NCBI GenBank assembly: GCA_022813625.1
Contig: JAKLMB010000003.1
Coordinates: forward strand, 434,001 to 498,000
Source: Aaosphaeria pasadenensis
Taxonomy: Eukaryota > Ascomycota > Dothideomycetes > Pleosporales
DNA length: 64,000 nt
Direction of reading: 5' to 3'
The position numbers and the translations under genes were made by a program. Shown one piece after another: positions 34,617 to 45,000 of the stretch (position 1 is its first letter; the number at the start of each line of letters is the position of its first letter). The notes below the pieces were generated by a model that was not told the origin of the DNA, did no database searches, and was given only the letters and a program-made list of their open reading frames with translations.

Positions 34617-36278
34617 ATGTTCGCCGTTCCGGGCTGGAACGTCTCCGCACCTCTTGCGGTGCAGGTTGAGAAGGTTAAGCCCAAAGATCCCCCCGAGGGC
34701 AAGAAGAGCAAAAAGAGAAAGAGGAATCAGCAGAATCAAGAACAAGAGCAGGTCGACCAACAGAACGTAGGCGATTACTGGGAGAAAATCGTCGAGGGCA
34801 GAGACGAGAAGCCCAAGGACGCTACTGTTCCTGCGGAGGAGCAAGAATCGAAGAAAGATGGTGATGAGGATGTCACGGATAAGAAGGCAAAGAAGAGGAA
34901 GAGGAAGGGCGACAAGACGAAAGAAGGTCAGGATGACGCCGAGGCTACAATTGAAGACACAACAAGCAAATCTTCCAAACGCGATAAAAAGAAACAGAAG
35001 AAAGAAGACAAGGCTTCGATCACGGAATCTGCATCCAAAACCCCGCAATCGACCGAAATCATACCCGCGACCTCATCATCCCTCTTCCCCGAGCCCAAAG
35101 GCCTCACACCTCTCCAGCGCTCGATGCGCGCAAAGCTCACCAGCGCGCGCTTCCGCCACCTCAACGAATCTCTCTACACCAAGCCCTCCGCCGAGTCCCT
35201 CTCGATCTTCACCTCCAGCCCCGAGATGTTCGAAGACTACCACCGCGGCTTCGCCCAGCAGGTCGAAGTGTGGCCGGAGAACCCAGTCGACAACTACGTC
35301 GCCTCCATCTCCAGTCGCGCCAAACTGCGCCCAGACAACCGCAAAGGCGGACGCCAGAGCGGCCCAGGAGGCGGAAAACCTCAATTCGAGTCCCTCGCCA
35401 GCAAACCCTTACCCCGCAACTTCAAAGGGCACTGCACGATCGCCGACCTAGGCTGCGGCGTAGCGTCCCTCTCGCACCGCCTCCAACCCTCCCTCCGGAA
35501 CCTCAACCTCAGCATCCACTCCTTCGACCTCTCGCAGCCGACGGGACCCACCAAGGACCTCGTGACCGTCGCCGACATCTCCAAGCTGCCCCTGCAGGAC
35601 GGCAGCGTGGACGTCGCAATCTTCTGCCTCGCGCTCATGGGCACCAACTGGCTCGACTTCATCGACGAAGCATGGCGCATCCTCCGCTGGCGCGGCGAAC
35701 TCTGGGTCTCGGAGATAAAATCCCGCTTCGGCCGCGTCTCTACCTCCAAATCCCGCGCCATCCCCATCAACTCCATCGGCAGCCTCCACAAGTCCACCCA
35801 ACCATCCAAAAAGCCCACCAAGAAGGGCAAAGGCAGCGAGAAAGTCAAGCCCGACGAAGAAGGCATCCAAGACTCGTCCGACGAAGCGGAGCTCGCCACC
35901 CTCGTCGACGGCAACACCCAGGCCCGAAACGAAGGCACCGACGTGTCCGCCTTCGTCGAGGTGCTGCGGTCCCGCGGCTTCGTGCTCGACGCTTTGCCCG
36001 AGCGCCCCAACGACGCTATCGACCTTTCCAACAAGATGTTCGTCAAGATGCAGTTCACCAAGTCGGCCCCGCCGTCTAAAGGCAAAAACGTCGATCACGA
36101 CCGCTTGAACCAGAATAAGCGGTTCGACAACAAACAGGGGCAGGGACAGGGCCTGAGGATGGGTCTCAAGGGCAAGAAGTTCGCCGCCATCGCTGACACG
36201 GGCGCTGACGATGACGCGGGCGCTGCGGACGAGAACGACGGGAAGGTGCTTAAGCCGTGTTTGTACAAGATCAGGTAG
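34617..36278 (+). CDS. rrp8: 25S rRNA (adenine-N1) methyltransferase Rrp8
   Basis: Intronless, 553 residues. Nucleolar SAM-dependent enzyme that in yeast makes m1A645 in 25S rRNA. Residues 1-170 are Lys/Glu-rich and disordered, with several basic KKSKKRKR-type clusters suited to nucleolar import. The Rrp8 catalytic domain starts at LTPLQRSMRAKLTSARFRHL and NESLYTKPS. It has FEDYHRGFAQQVEVWPENPVD, SAM motif I IADLGCGVAS (about 275), VTVADISKLPLQDGSVDVAI, FCLALMGTNWLDFIDEAWRI and LWVSEIKSRF, all family blocks in order. A lineage insertion rich in Lys/Glu/Asp (about 400-445) sits before the last block. The C-terminal extension is Gly/Asp-rich. Length exceeds yeast Rrp8 (392 aa) because of the disordered parts. 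Confidence 0.95.
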   Translation: MFAVPGWNVSAPLAVQVEKVKPKDPPEGKKSKKRKRNQQNQEQEQVDQQNVGDYWEKIVEGRDEKPKDATVPAEEQESKKDGDEDVTDKKAKKRKRKGDKTKEGQDDAEATIEDTTSKSSKRDKKKQKKEDKASITESASKTPQSTEIIPATSSSLFPEPKGLTPLQRSMRAKLTSARFRHLNESLYTKPSAESLSIFTSSPEMFEDYHRGFAQQVEVWPENPVDNYVASISSRAKLRPDNRKGGRQSGPGGGKPQFESLASKPLPRNFKGHCTIADLGCGVASLSHRLQPSLRNLNLSIHSFDLSQPTGPTKDLVTVADISKLPLQDGSVDVAIFCLALMGTNWLDFIDEAWRILRWRGELWVSEIKSRFGRVSTSKSRAIPINSIGSLHKSTQPSKKPTKKGKGSEKVKPDEEGIQDSSDEAELATLVDGNTQARNEGTDVSAFVEVLRSRGFVLDALPERPNDAIDLSNKMFVKMQFTKSAPPSKGKNVDHDRLNQNKRFDNKQGQGQGLRMGLKGKKFAAIADTGADDDAGAADENDGKVLKPCLYKIR

Positions 36279-37300
36279 GGAGGGGGGATTGTCGAGGTTT
36301 CAGGGGATCGCGGGGATTGCGAGTAAGGAGGGAAGGGGTAACGGTAGCTCTAGCGTGTGTAGAGACATATGAGCATAGCATAGCTTTAGCATAGTGTTCA
36401 GCATAGTGTTTAGCAAAGGGAGGGAGGGAGGTGTGAAATGAAACATTGTCGATACCCAGACACAACACACACGCACACATAGACACTTGTGAGTCGTATA
36501 CAACTGTCTCGATTCGCATCATCGGGGGACTCGGGAAGGGGAGGAAGTGCGCAGAGGTTGCGACATCCCTTTGCCCGCCCCCTGACTACCTACCTACGTA
36601 CCTAGGCAAAACTCTTAATTGAAATGTTTGGTTTCGATGTATGCTCTGCCCTGCCCTGCCCTCTGATTCCCAGCTGTTCCGATTCAAAAAGCGTGTGTAT
36701 GACTCTGCTGCGCAGACGGACGATGTCGAACATACAGTCAAGACATCACCGAACACCATCCCCCTTGGCAATCAGATTTGGGGAGTTGAGCATCGTAAGG
36801 AAGCACAAGTATTTGGAAAGGTATAGCATTCACGCTCGTAAGGACCAGCAGACTCAGCCCATCTATCCTCCCTACCCCCAAACCACCCGTCTCACTTCCT
36901 AGGGGGCAAATACATCATGCCTTATCCTCCCACTTCCCCCCTCGCAGAAATCCTACACCATGAAGAAGTTGAAGGAAAAAACATTGTCATTGCAGAGAAA
37001 AAGTGAAAAAGATCAGTAGCAATCCCTATTATGCATGCAGTAGTAGTTCCTCCTCCCCCAACCCGCCAGAGAGAGAAAAAGGAAAAAAACAAAGATTTCG
37101 CCATGAGTCTATGCAGGTGGGTGTGAAAGTATCATTGCAAGAGGAGGAAGAAGCCGTGAGCCCGTTAAAAGATGTATAATGCCGTTTTTGCCATCGTTGG
37201 TTTTTGTTGTTCGTTACCGTATCTTGTTCGCAAGCAGGTCGTGACTAAGGATGTTCGGGAAGATCATCTAACCTCGTTGGTATTCGTGAAGAAGAAAAAA
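36279..37300. other. Convergent intergenic region, rrp8 and ddi1
   Basis: About 1 kb between two stop codons; contains short repeats such as AGCATAGTGTTTAGC/AGCATAGTGTTCAGC near 36380-36415. No gene seen. Confidence 0.5.
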
Positions 37301-38782
37301 CTACATGCTGTTCTCTAATAGGAGGCCTGCGGCGTATTCCACGTGACCTCCCGTGGCCTGGAGTGCCTGGATGGCTTGTTGTCGGGAGAAGCCGAGGTTC
37401 GTGAGCTGTTCGATGCTCTCTTCGGGGAAACTTGCTGTCTGAGCTGGACTCGGGGCCGGTGCTGCTTGCGAGCGTGGTGGTAGTGGTGGCTGCTGGGATG
37501 AGGAGGGACCGCCACTGCTAGACTGAGGGGGCGCAGTAGATGATCCGGCAGGCCGCACAGCACCGGTTTGTGCGCCTATCTCTGTGTTGTTGGGGCCAGG
37601 AAGGGTGGGCTCGTTGACTTCTGCGGCTTCGAGACTTTTGGGGATCTCGTGCTCGGGCAAGAATGGTACTTCGATGCCTTCGAAACACAGGGCGTTCTTC
37701 TCTAGATCGATCTTTGCCTTGTAACGCTTCAACATGTCTAGACCAAAGAGAAGGTCGACATCTTTGCCCTCCATGACAGTGAAAGCACACGGCAACACAG
37801 CGCCACCAATCTTGATCTCTGCGTGATGCACTCGGCCGAGGATCTGGGCAGTGCCAACGCCACGAGCAATACCAGCAAAACGAGTGTCGATCAGGCGCAT
37901 AATACCACACTTCTCGGCACAGCTGGGAGACATGATGGTCGCCTGTGCACCGGAGTCGACAAAAGCCTTGACCGCATGGCCATTGACTTCAGTGTTGATG
38001 TAGAGCATGTGGACGCGGGCGAATACTACAGAATCATATCAGCATATTTCAAGTTACAAGAAAAATTTATGAAACCAACCTTCAGGGTTATGCTCATAAG
38101 CATGCTGCAAGTTCTCAATGACACGGTCCTGGCGGATGATATCCTCTATCTTCCTCTGAGCGTCGATGTTGAAGGGATCTTCGTTGAGGAGACGGATCTG
38201 GTTGAGACGATCTTGTTCGGCTTCTTCCTCCTGGCGTTGGTACATCTGATATGCTTCTCGCCAGCGGGCAGGATCATTGATTGCGGCGAAGAGTTCAGGC
38301 CTCTGCTGTTGCAATTGGGACTGGGCGGCCGGGTCGTTAAGAACATGCAGTCGCAGCTGCTCAGGGTCGGGTACACCTCGACGGCGAGTCTCTTGGGTGG
38401 CATCGGGTGCCGGATGGGACGTTTGTGTTTCTGAAGCTCCTCGATTCAGCCCTTGCGCACCGTTCCCACGCTGGCGGATAAGTACAGCCAACATCTCCCC
38501 GTCTTTGATTCCCACCTCTTCCAGTGTCTTGTCCTCCTGTCCCAAACGGCGGCCATTGAGGAAGAAGTTCTGTGTATCGGCAGGGAAGCTCGTTTCGGCC
38601 TCGACGAAGCCCTTGAGGTCCCTGACGGTGAGCCCCGGTGGCAGGTCGAGCGTCAGAAGGTCCTGATCTAGGGCCTCGTTGGGCGCGTTGATGGATACCG
38701 TGACGCGTGGCCTATTTGAGCAACCGTTAGCAGTTTGGTTTGGATAGTTGCACAGGGACGGTTTCGGATGAGAGACTCACAT
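37301..38782 (-). CDS. ddi1: Ddi1 ubiquitin-shuttle aspartic protease (UBL-RVP-UBA)
   Basis: Coding segments on the minus strand are 38782-38781, 38711-38080 and 38025-37301, 452 residues. The start codon itself is split: AT, a 69-nt GTGAGT...AAATAG intron, then G. The N-terminal ubiquitin-like domain (about 1-80) begins PRVTVSINAP. A helical DDI region follows (about 100-210). The retroviral-type protease domain carries the active-site FVDSGAQ with catalytic D235 and the family blocks MLYINTEVNG and LLFGLDMLKRY. The Pro/Ser-rich linker precedes a C-terminal UBA (LTNLGFSRQQAIQALQATGG). Ddi1 carries polyubiquitinated proteins to the proteasome and cleaves heavily ubiquitinated substrates. Cytosolic/nuclear. 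Second intron is 54 nt (GTTGGT donor). Confidence 0.93.
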
Positions 38783-38973
38783 GGTGGACGGTGGGTGGTG
38801 CTCCTTGCGTTGTATGCAGGCGTGTCTGAAACGGTGCAAGAGAATGTGGTAGTTACACTGGACGGAGCGCGGTGGGATGTTTGGGGGGAGCTTGGGGTAT
38901 CAAAATGGTGCAAGGTAGGTAGGTCCCAAACAGTCTAGGTGTTTGTAGAATTTGGCAGAATGTGATTGTGAAT

Positions 38974-38989
38974 GCGTCTGTCTGCTTCT

Positions 38990-39021
<32 letters not shown>

Positions 39022-39035
39022 TTGCGACTACGTCT
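38974..39035 (+). repeat. TCTGCG hexamer repeat
   Basis: About ten imperfect TCTGCG/TCTGTC units, about 0.2 kb upstream of the ddi1 start codon. Confidence 0.85.
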
Positions 39036-39401
39036 GGGTCCGCTTAGGTGTATTGACCTGAGGCGCCACAAGCTGTGGCTCTACCAAGGTACGAGTACGG
39101 GTACGAGCGAGGTGAGTGCTGTGCCTTGCTGGAACAAGATGGAAGCTTTGTCCGGGAATTATTCAGCGGGCGCCGGATGAAGTCATGACGCGGCGAAGGA
39201 GGGTGGCGAGGTGGGAGGCCGAACGTAGGGAGCTGGGTAGTGTAGTCTGGTAGGATAGCTAGAAGCACGAAGCTAGTAATGGAAGTGTCAGGTAGAGGTA
39301 GCAGTAGCAGTAGCAGTACTCGGAAGTGGAAGTAGCAGTTGCAGCAAAAATGGAGAAAAGGTACGGGAACGGAGACCGGGGACGGAACAGCAGAGCAGCA
39401 C

Positions 39402-39445
39402 GAGTAGCAGCAGCAGCAGCAGCAGCTACAGCAAGCAGCAGCAAG
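39402..39445 (+). repeat. AGC trinucleotide repeat
   Basis: Perfect and near-perfect AGC units in non-coding DNA; related AGCAGT units precede at about 39297-39320. Confidence 0.8.
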
Positions 39446-42400
39446 AAGAGCTCGTGTGCCGGTGACGGAGTACTGGCAGGAAAGGGTTACGCGGCGGGGC
39501 ACTTGTTGACGATGGAGGGGAACACCAGGCGGCGAGACAGCCGAAGAGGAGAAGGGATGGGAGAGTTGGTTATATGCAGAGAGCTGCTTGAGGATTTCTG
39601 GTAAGTTTGTACGTACGTATGTAGGGATCGAGGAGCAGAAATAGTCTGTCTGGGAAGATGGAGGTGGGGATGATAGAATGCAAAAAGTTTGGGTTGGGGC
39701 CTTGTAATAGGTAGGGTGCTAGACTGGATGTTATGTTATGAAGTTGTGCTGGTACGATGAGATTAGATGATAGGCGTAGGAGGAAGAAGAGGGGGTTAGC
39801 ACCGTTAGGCAGTCGTCGTTAGTACGTACATTGTAGGGGAGGAATCGAGGATATGGTGTGAGATAGAACTAATAAGAAAGGTATTGAGTGCCTTACCGGC
39901 CCTATTCTAGTGTATCGTATTGCCTGTTTGCCGTAACTATCTTCGTTCTGTGCTGTACGGAGTAATATGCTGTATGCTCCTGTATGCCGTATGCTGTATC
40001 AATATGCCGTATGCACGATACCAGGCCCTTGAGTAGCCTGAAAGCTTGGACGTAGGATGATGAAACAATTGACAAATGCTCGTGATGCCCTGGCTGTGTT
40101 GTCCTTCTGCTGGGTGATGCTTGATAGTACGGTGGTTGTAGTCGGTGTAGACCGCCTGCAGACGTGCAGCTGGCAGGGGATCAGGAGGGGAGAAGAGGGG
40201 GGGTAGAGGGAGGAGGGGGCACAATGCGCCCTCGTTATGCTTACTATCGAATGCGTTCAATGTTCCATTGATGATCCATCTATATATCCAAAGTACAGAG
40301 TAAATCAGTAAGATATGAGGAGAATCCAATAAGACATTGTCCAGGATCAAATGTGAGAGCTGCAATAGTCGAGCATATTGCCTATATTTCGATGTTATTA
40401 CTACTTCTCCGCTGTCTTTCATTCTGCATGATGTGCAGTCAGACAACCAGGAAGAGGAGGATCAATCCTGTGATATGTATGCATTGATTTCAACTTTCAA
40501 ATACATGCGTGTGATACATGCACGGAATCATGATAATGAATTTGTTGTTAAAGCAGGCAATGCACGGAATATATGTGTGCAGCACGCACATGATGCAGCG
40601 GAGCATTGCCCGTTTAGCTGTTTTCCTTGCAGATGTATTTGTAGATGCTCATAAGGCTGGTTGGCATCTTCTCATCATGATTTATCAATATCCAATATCT
40701 GAGGATACCTGATAATCTTCCTGGAGCTATGTAGCTAGGTACGAGTACTTGTATGTCCAGGGAAAGGAATCCCGGAGACGCTCGCTTCCCTACCAATGTG
40801 TTGCGTTGCGTTGCTCACGATGGATACCCAACCAGACCGCATCTTCAGGATCTCCCTAGGACCACCCACCGCCCATTGCATACCTTCCACCGCCTATCTA
40901 CATGGACAAGGGCATGGACATGAAGATGGACATTGGACATTGGGCATACAAGGACGTGTACGGAGTACCATACTACCACCATCTACCGCCTGCCGCTCCA
41001 AACACCAGGATTTCTACCCGCCTGTAACCACCATTGCAGCCACTCATTATCAATGTCCTGACGACACGACATGAACGCTGCAGATGCTGTGTATCTCTGC
41101 TACCAGAATACACCCTGTCTGCGCCTCACATTGCTGAAGCATCGGAGGTAAAGACCGGTTGTGCTCGTCTGCAAGTATGTACAAGTACCAGGGATTCAGG
41201 ATACTGGCTGTCTACTAGGTACTGCAATCCCAGTCCTCCGACGTTCCCAGGGCCAGTATGGTTGCTCAGAGATCACGATCGCCAGGTCATCGCATTGAAA
41301 TTGTGGACATTTCCCTGCAGCTCCCCATCACGATTGTCCGTTCACGCTTCCTACTCGGCGGCTGCCTGCAACTCAACTTATGCAAAGTCGATGCAGCGAT
41401 GCATGCACTTCCAAGGTCTTTATGGGAGACGCAACTTTTCGTACCATGATGTTTCTATAGCATGACCTATTAAACGCCCCGTTCCGCCTACATTGTCCTT
41501 CTCCCACCCCACCTGTACAAGCTGTGCAAGTGCATGTGCTACGACTACGAACCAGTGGAAGGAGAAAATCCTCCGGTATCCAATATTAATGGTGCGATAA
41601 TGTCGTCGTCAACGACAAACGCCGGCTCTGAGCCCCCGATCGACATGACTACGATGATGATTGACGTTGGCGCCCGTCAAAAATCTGTCAGATCAGATCC
41701 TCGTGCCGTTGGCCTCGGGCGCAGTGTTCCCCTGATCCCTCATGGATCTGCAGCTTCATCATTCGTCCCTCTGTAAATGTTTCTGTTCTTCTGCATCCCG
41801 GCCCCGGTCCCCCAATCCATTGCATTCCAGTCCAGTCCAGTCTGGCCCGGACACGTTCTGAAAAGTCCTTGGAGGCTGGGCTGGACATCCGACAAACCAA
41901 CGTCCCCTGCAGACCCTTCCCATCCACATTCCCCTTCCCCGCCAAACCAAACAGATCTACCATCACATGATCGTTCTTGTGCTTCCAGACCTCAACCCCA
42001 CGACGTTTGGTAGCTTTGTAAGAAGTGTGCCTATTGGGGGATCCCCTTCGCACATCACAGCTGCTGGTGCGCTGTACTTCAAACGGTAATGGGTGATGGA
42101 TAGGTACCAACGGATTCCCCCACTCTCCCTCTCTGAGTTTGTCCTCGAATCTCCGCGCAGTTCCACCATAAGTACCAGTTCAAGTCGATCGGCGTATGTG
42201 TACTCGTACAACTCCACCCCAAATCCTGGTCTCGGGCAATACCTAATTACACAGTACTCTATACGAGTACCGGTAACTATTGTACGTCAGGCCATCATAA
42301 TTCCGGGCTAGAAGTTCCCTGCAGAGTGACTTTCTCCCTGGTGCAATTCGTTCCGCCGGGAACCATCGACTGGCTCTGCACATCTCGTGCCTCGCGTTGC

Positions 42401-42815
42401 GTCGGTCCGAACTACGAGTTTGACCATCCATTCATCCATCCAGCCCTCTGTCCATTCAGTAACTGCCCGTGACCTTACAATACTACACCACTTACGTCTG
42501 TCCTACTCCTCTCACCTCGTACCACGCCCGTTGCTACCCCTCCGTCCCGACGAGCATTTGACCTCACATACTCCGTACCCTAATAATACTTACCCTACCA
42601 TCCGACCAACGCAGCTTGTACCATCTTTACATTATCGTGACGAAGGCCACCCCTCATCGCCTACTGCTGCTCCAGATCCTCCTCATCAATTAATCCGCCG
42701 GCCCTATCTGCTTCACTCATCCACACGTAATACCAGCCAGCTATCTATCCGAGTAACCTGCAATTGCAATCCACAGCCGCCCGTCTACTCCGTCCGATCC
42801 ATCAGAACAACCGAG

Positions 42816-44115
42816 ATGCCCCGGGACCTGGAGTCGGCCAAGGCTACCCTCGAAGCTATGCCGCCCCTCTCCAAAGCCAAAGAGCAATCGAACAGCCCAC
42901 CTGCAGACGATCCAATGCCCCTCTACCGAGTCCCCACCATGCTGATTGAGGATCGATTCAAGAGGATGAGGGACCTGAATCCGTATTCTCTGCTCCTTAC
43001 TCAGGATGATCTCGACGACTGCGACTGGCTGGAGCATGCTGCATTCGACCCGATCGAAGCCGCGACTCGCGAAAAGGTGAGTCCGTCCTGGGACTATTTC
43101 ACTACACTCACTTTGTCTCGTTTCATATCGTTACAACTCCCTGGTCATGTCAACTATGCAAGATGCATGGATTTCTGTTATCTTGCATCTTTCTCAAATT
43201 CCTGTGTCACAATTGGGTTCTTTTTGGGCATCAAGATCAGCCCATCTCTGTGCTGCATATTTGATGTTTCGCTGTCACTCTGTACCCTCTCCGGTCTAGA
43301 CTACACCGTCACGTGTCTTTTCAATTCACCATTCTTCAACACATTGTACTCCCCTACAGCCAGCTCTGCAGTAATGCAAGAGTTGAATGGTTCAATGTAA
43401 TGAACCGATCACAACCCCTTTCCAGCAACCCCGTTGCATTCATTGATACCATCTTCAAACAACTACACCTCCCTTCCAACTCCCTCACATCCCCTCCATC
43501 TTCAACCTCCCAAACCCCCTACAACACCTTCAAGACCACCCCAACTAACACATACCCCAGCTCGACTACCGCCTCCACGTCGCCGGCTCCCTCTGCACCG
43601 GCCTCTTCACCTCCGCGTACCGGACCTCCCCAGCACCCCTAGGCAACCTCATCCGGTCCCGGACCTTCCCCTCCGCCGACTCCAACGCCTCAGACCGCAA
43701 ACGCATCCTCCTCGCCCACATCATCGCAACCAAGCACCCCTCCCCCCTCGTTACCGACCCCTCAATGGCGTACCCCACCGACTGGCGCACCAACCGCCAC
43801 CTCAACCCGCCCTCCGGCGAAGGCCACCACGAGGACGGCGAAACCGTGTGCCTGCACTCTCTCTGCGTGCACCCGGAGTTCCAGAACAAGGGGCTCGCGC
43901 GCGTGCTGCTGGTATCCTGGGTGCAGAAGATGAAGGACGCGGGCGTCGCGAAGAGGGTGGCGCTGCTGTGCCGCGAGCGGCTCGTCGGCTGGTATCAGAA
44001 GGCGGGGTTTACGAGGGTCGGGGAGAGTAAGTGTCAGTATGGGGGTGGCGGGTGGGTGGATATGGTGGTGGAGTTTGGGGAGCTGGGGGGAGGGAGCGAT
44101 GATAATGACTTTTAG
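42816..44115 (+). CDS. GNAT-family N-acetyltransferase (aralkylamine/polyamine acetyltransferase-like)
   Basis: Two exons, 42816-43076 and 43561-44115, give 271 residues. Acetyl-CoA-dependent transferase of the group that includes yeast Paa1 and serotonin N-acetyltransferase. The join reads AATREKLDYRLHVAG, the pattern of the family around its CxFPPxEAATxEKxxYR segment. The acetyl-CoA motif A is intact: CLHSLCVHPEFQNKGLARVL, with Q/R-x-x-G-x-A at about residue 196. A later WYQKAGFTRVGES block is motif B. The intron is 484 nt, long for this genome; no intermediate exon was recognised. The start MPRDLE is chosen for position and context; the frame is open upstream to 42387, but that part is CT-rich and leader-like. 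Substrate uncertain. Confidence 0.83.
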
Positions 44116-45000
44116 GATGTTGACGATGATGATGAGAAGATTGGATGGTTGCTTGGATGCGGGCTGGAAGTATACATATATTACGACCATCAGACAATGG
44201 TCGAATTTGTAGCCCAGAAAAATTGGATTTACGACTTTGAGACAAAAAAAGGGGAGGCAGGCGACTAAGGGTTTTCAGCTGGTTTACCACGAGGAGCTCC
44301 TCTAAATGAGGCTGCTGAGCTTGATATAGCAATAATTAGGTGTTTCTGTTCGTTCGTTCGTTCATTTTGTTCATGTCTGATATACGAGTTTGTCATGTGC
44401 TGCTCAGGAATTTTGTAGGATAGGAAGTAGATTAGGAATCTTGAATTTTTCACAACTACAATGAAAGTGAAGATGTATTAACTGTAAGATTGGAAGCTTT
44501 GAATTGATCCGAAAACTACATAGACAGGTAGTACGTTGAGGCTCCTAGACTTGATGTATCCAGCGTCTGCTCAAACATGCTTTATCTTGAGCTAGAAGAA
44601 TTTAGAGTACGTTAGGAGGAGACAGCCATGTAAAGAGAAGTAGTGAGTTCTACAGGATAATTCCTTCATAGATCTCATCTACATACGACCCTACACACCA
44701 ACATCCCATTCAGTTCTACCAGAGCACACAGGATAGCTACCTAAGTAGCAGTGGAGATGGTGGATACGAGCCAGACCGTTGAGATCTCCGTAGCTCCCCC
44801 TGCCCCGATCGCTAGGAACCGTGTCCCGCGCCATCGGAACCCTTTCGACAGGGGGATCATCCCCATAGTTATGTGCGTCATACACTTTTTTCCACTTCTC
44901 TCAAACCTCCCTCTACCTCTCAGCGCACTCATCCCATCGTCCACCCAACACCCACACACCTCCACAGCGCCCCCATGGCATACCGAACGTAAAGCCCAGC
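44116..45000. other. Intergenic, GNAT gene to rad4
   Basis: About 0.9 kb with GNAT 3' region and rad4 promoter. The last 130 bp are rich in CCTC/CCACC, a typical leader. No gene seen. Confidence 0.5.

Larger units (their letters stand above)
38783..42815. other. Gene-free 4 kb, divergent ddi1 and GNAT promoters
   Basis: No supported gene. It has TCTGCG hexamer repeats (38974-39035), AGC/AGCAGT triplets (39297-39445) and several TACGGAGTA or TACGAGTA motifs (39090, 39956, 40740, 40959, 42201, 42262, 42569). From about 42410 the plus strand turns CT/CA-rich, the usual look of a leader, up to the GNAT start. Confidence 0.45.

Noticed and set aside
35381..36098. Minus-strand ORFs of over 200 codons across rrp8
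   Set aside because: Shadow frames of the Rrp8 methyltransferase; no domain of their own.
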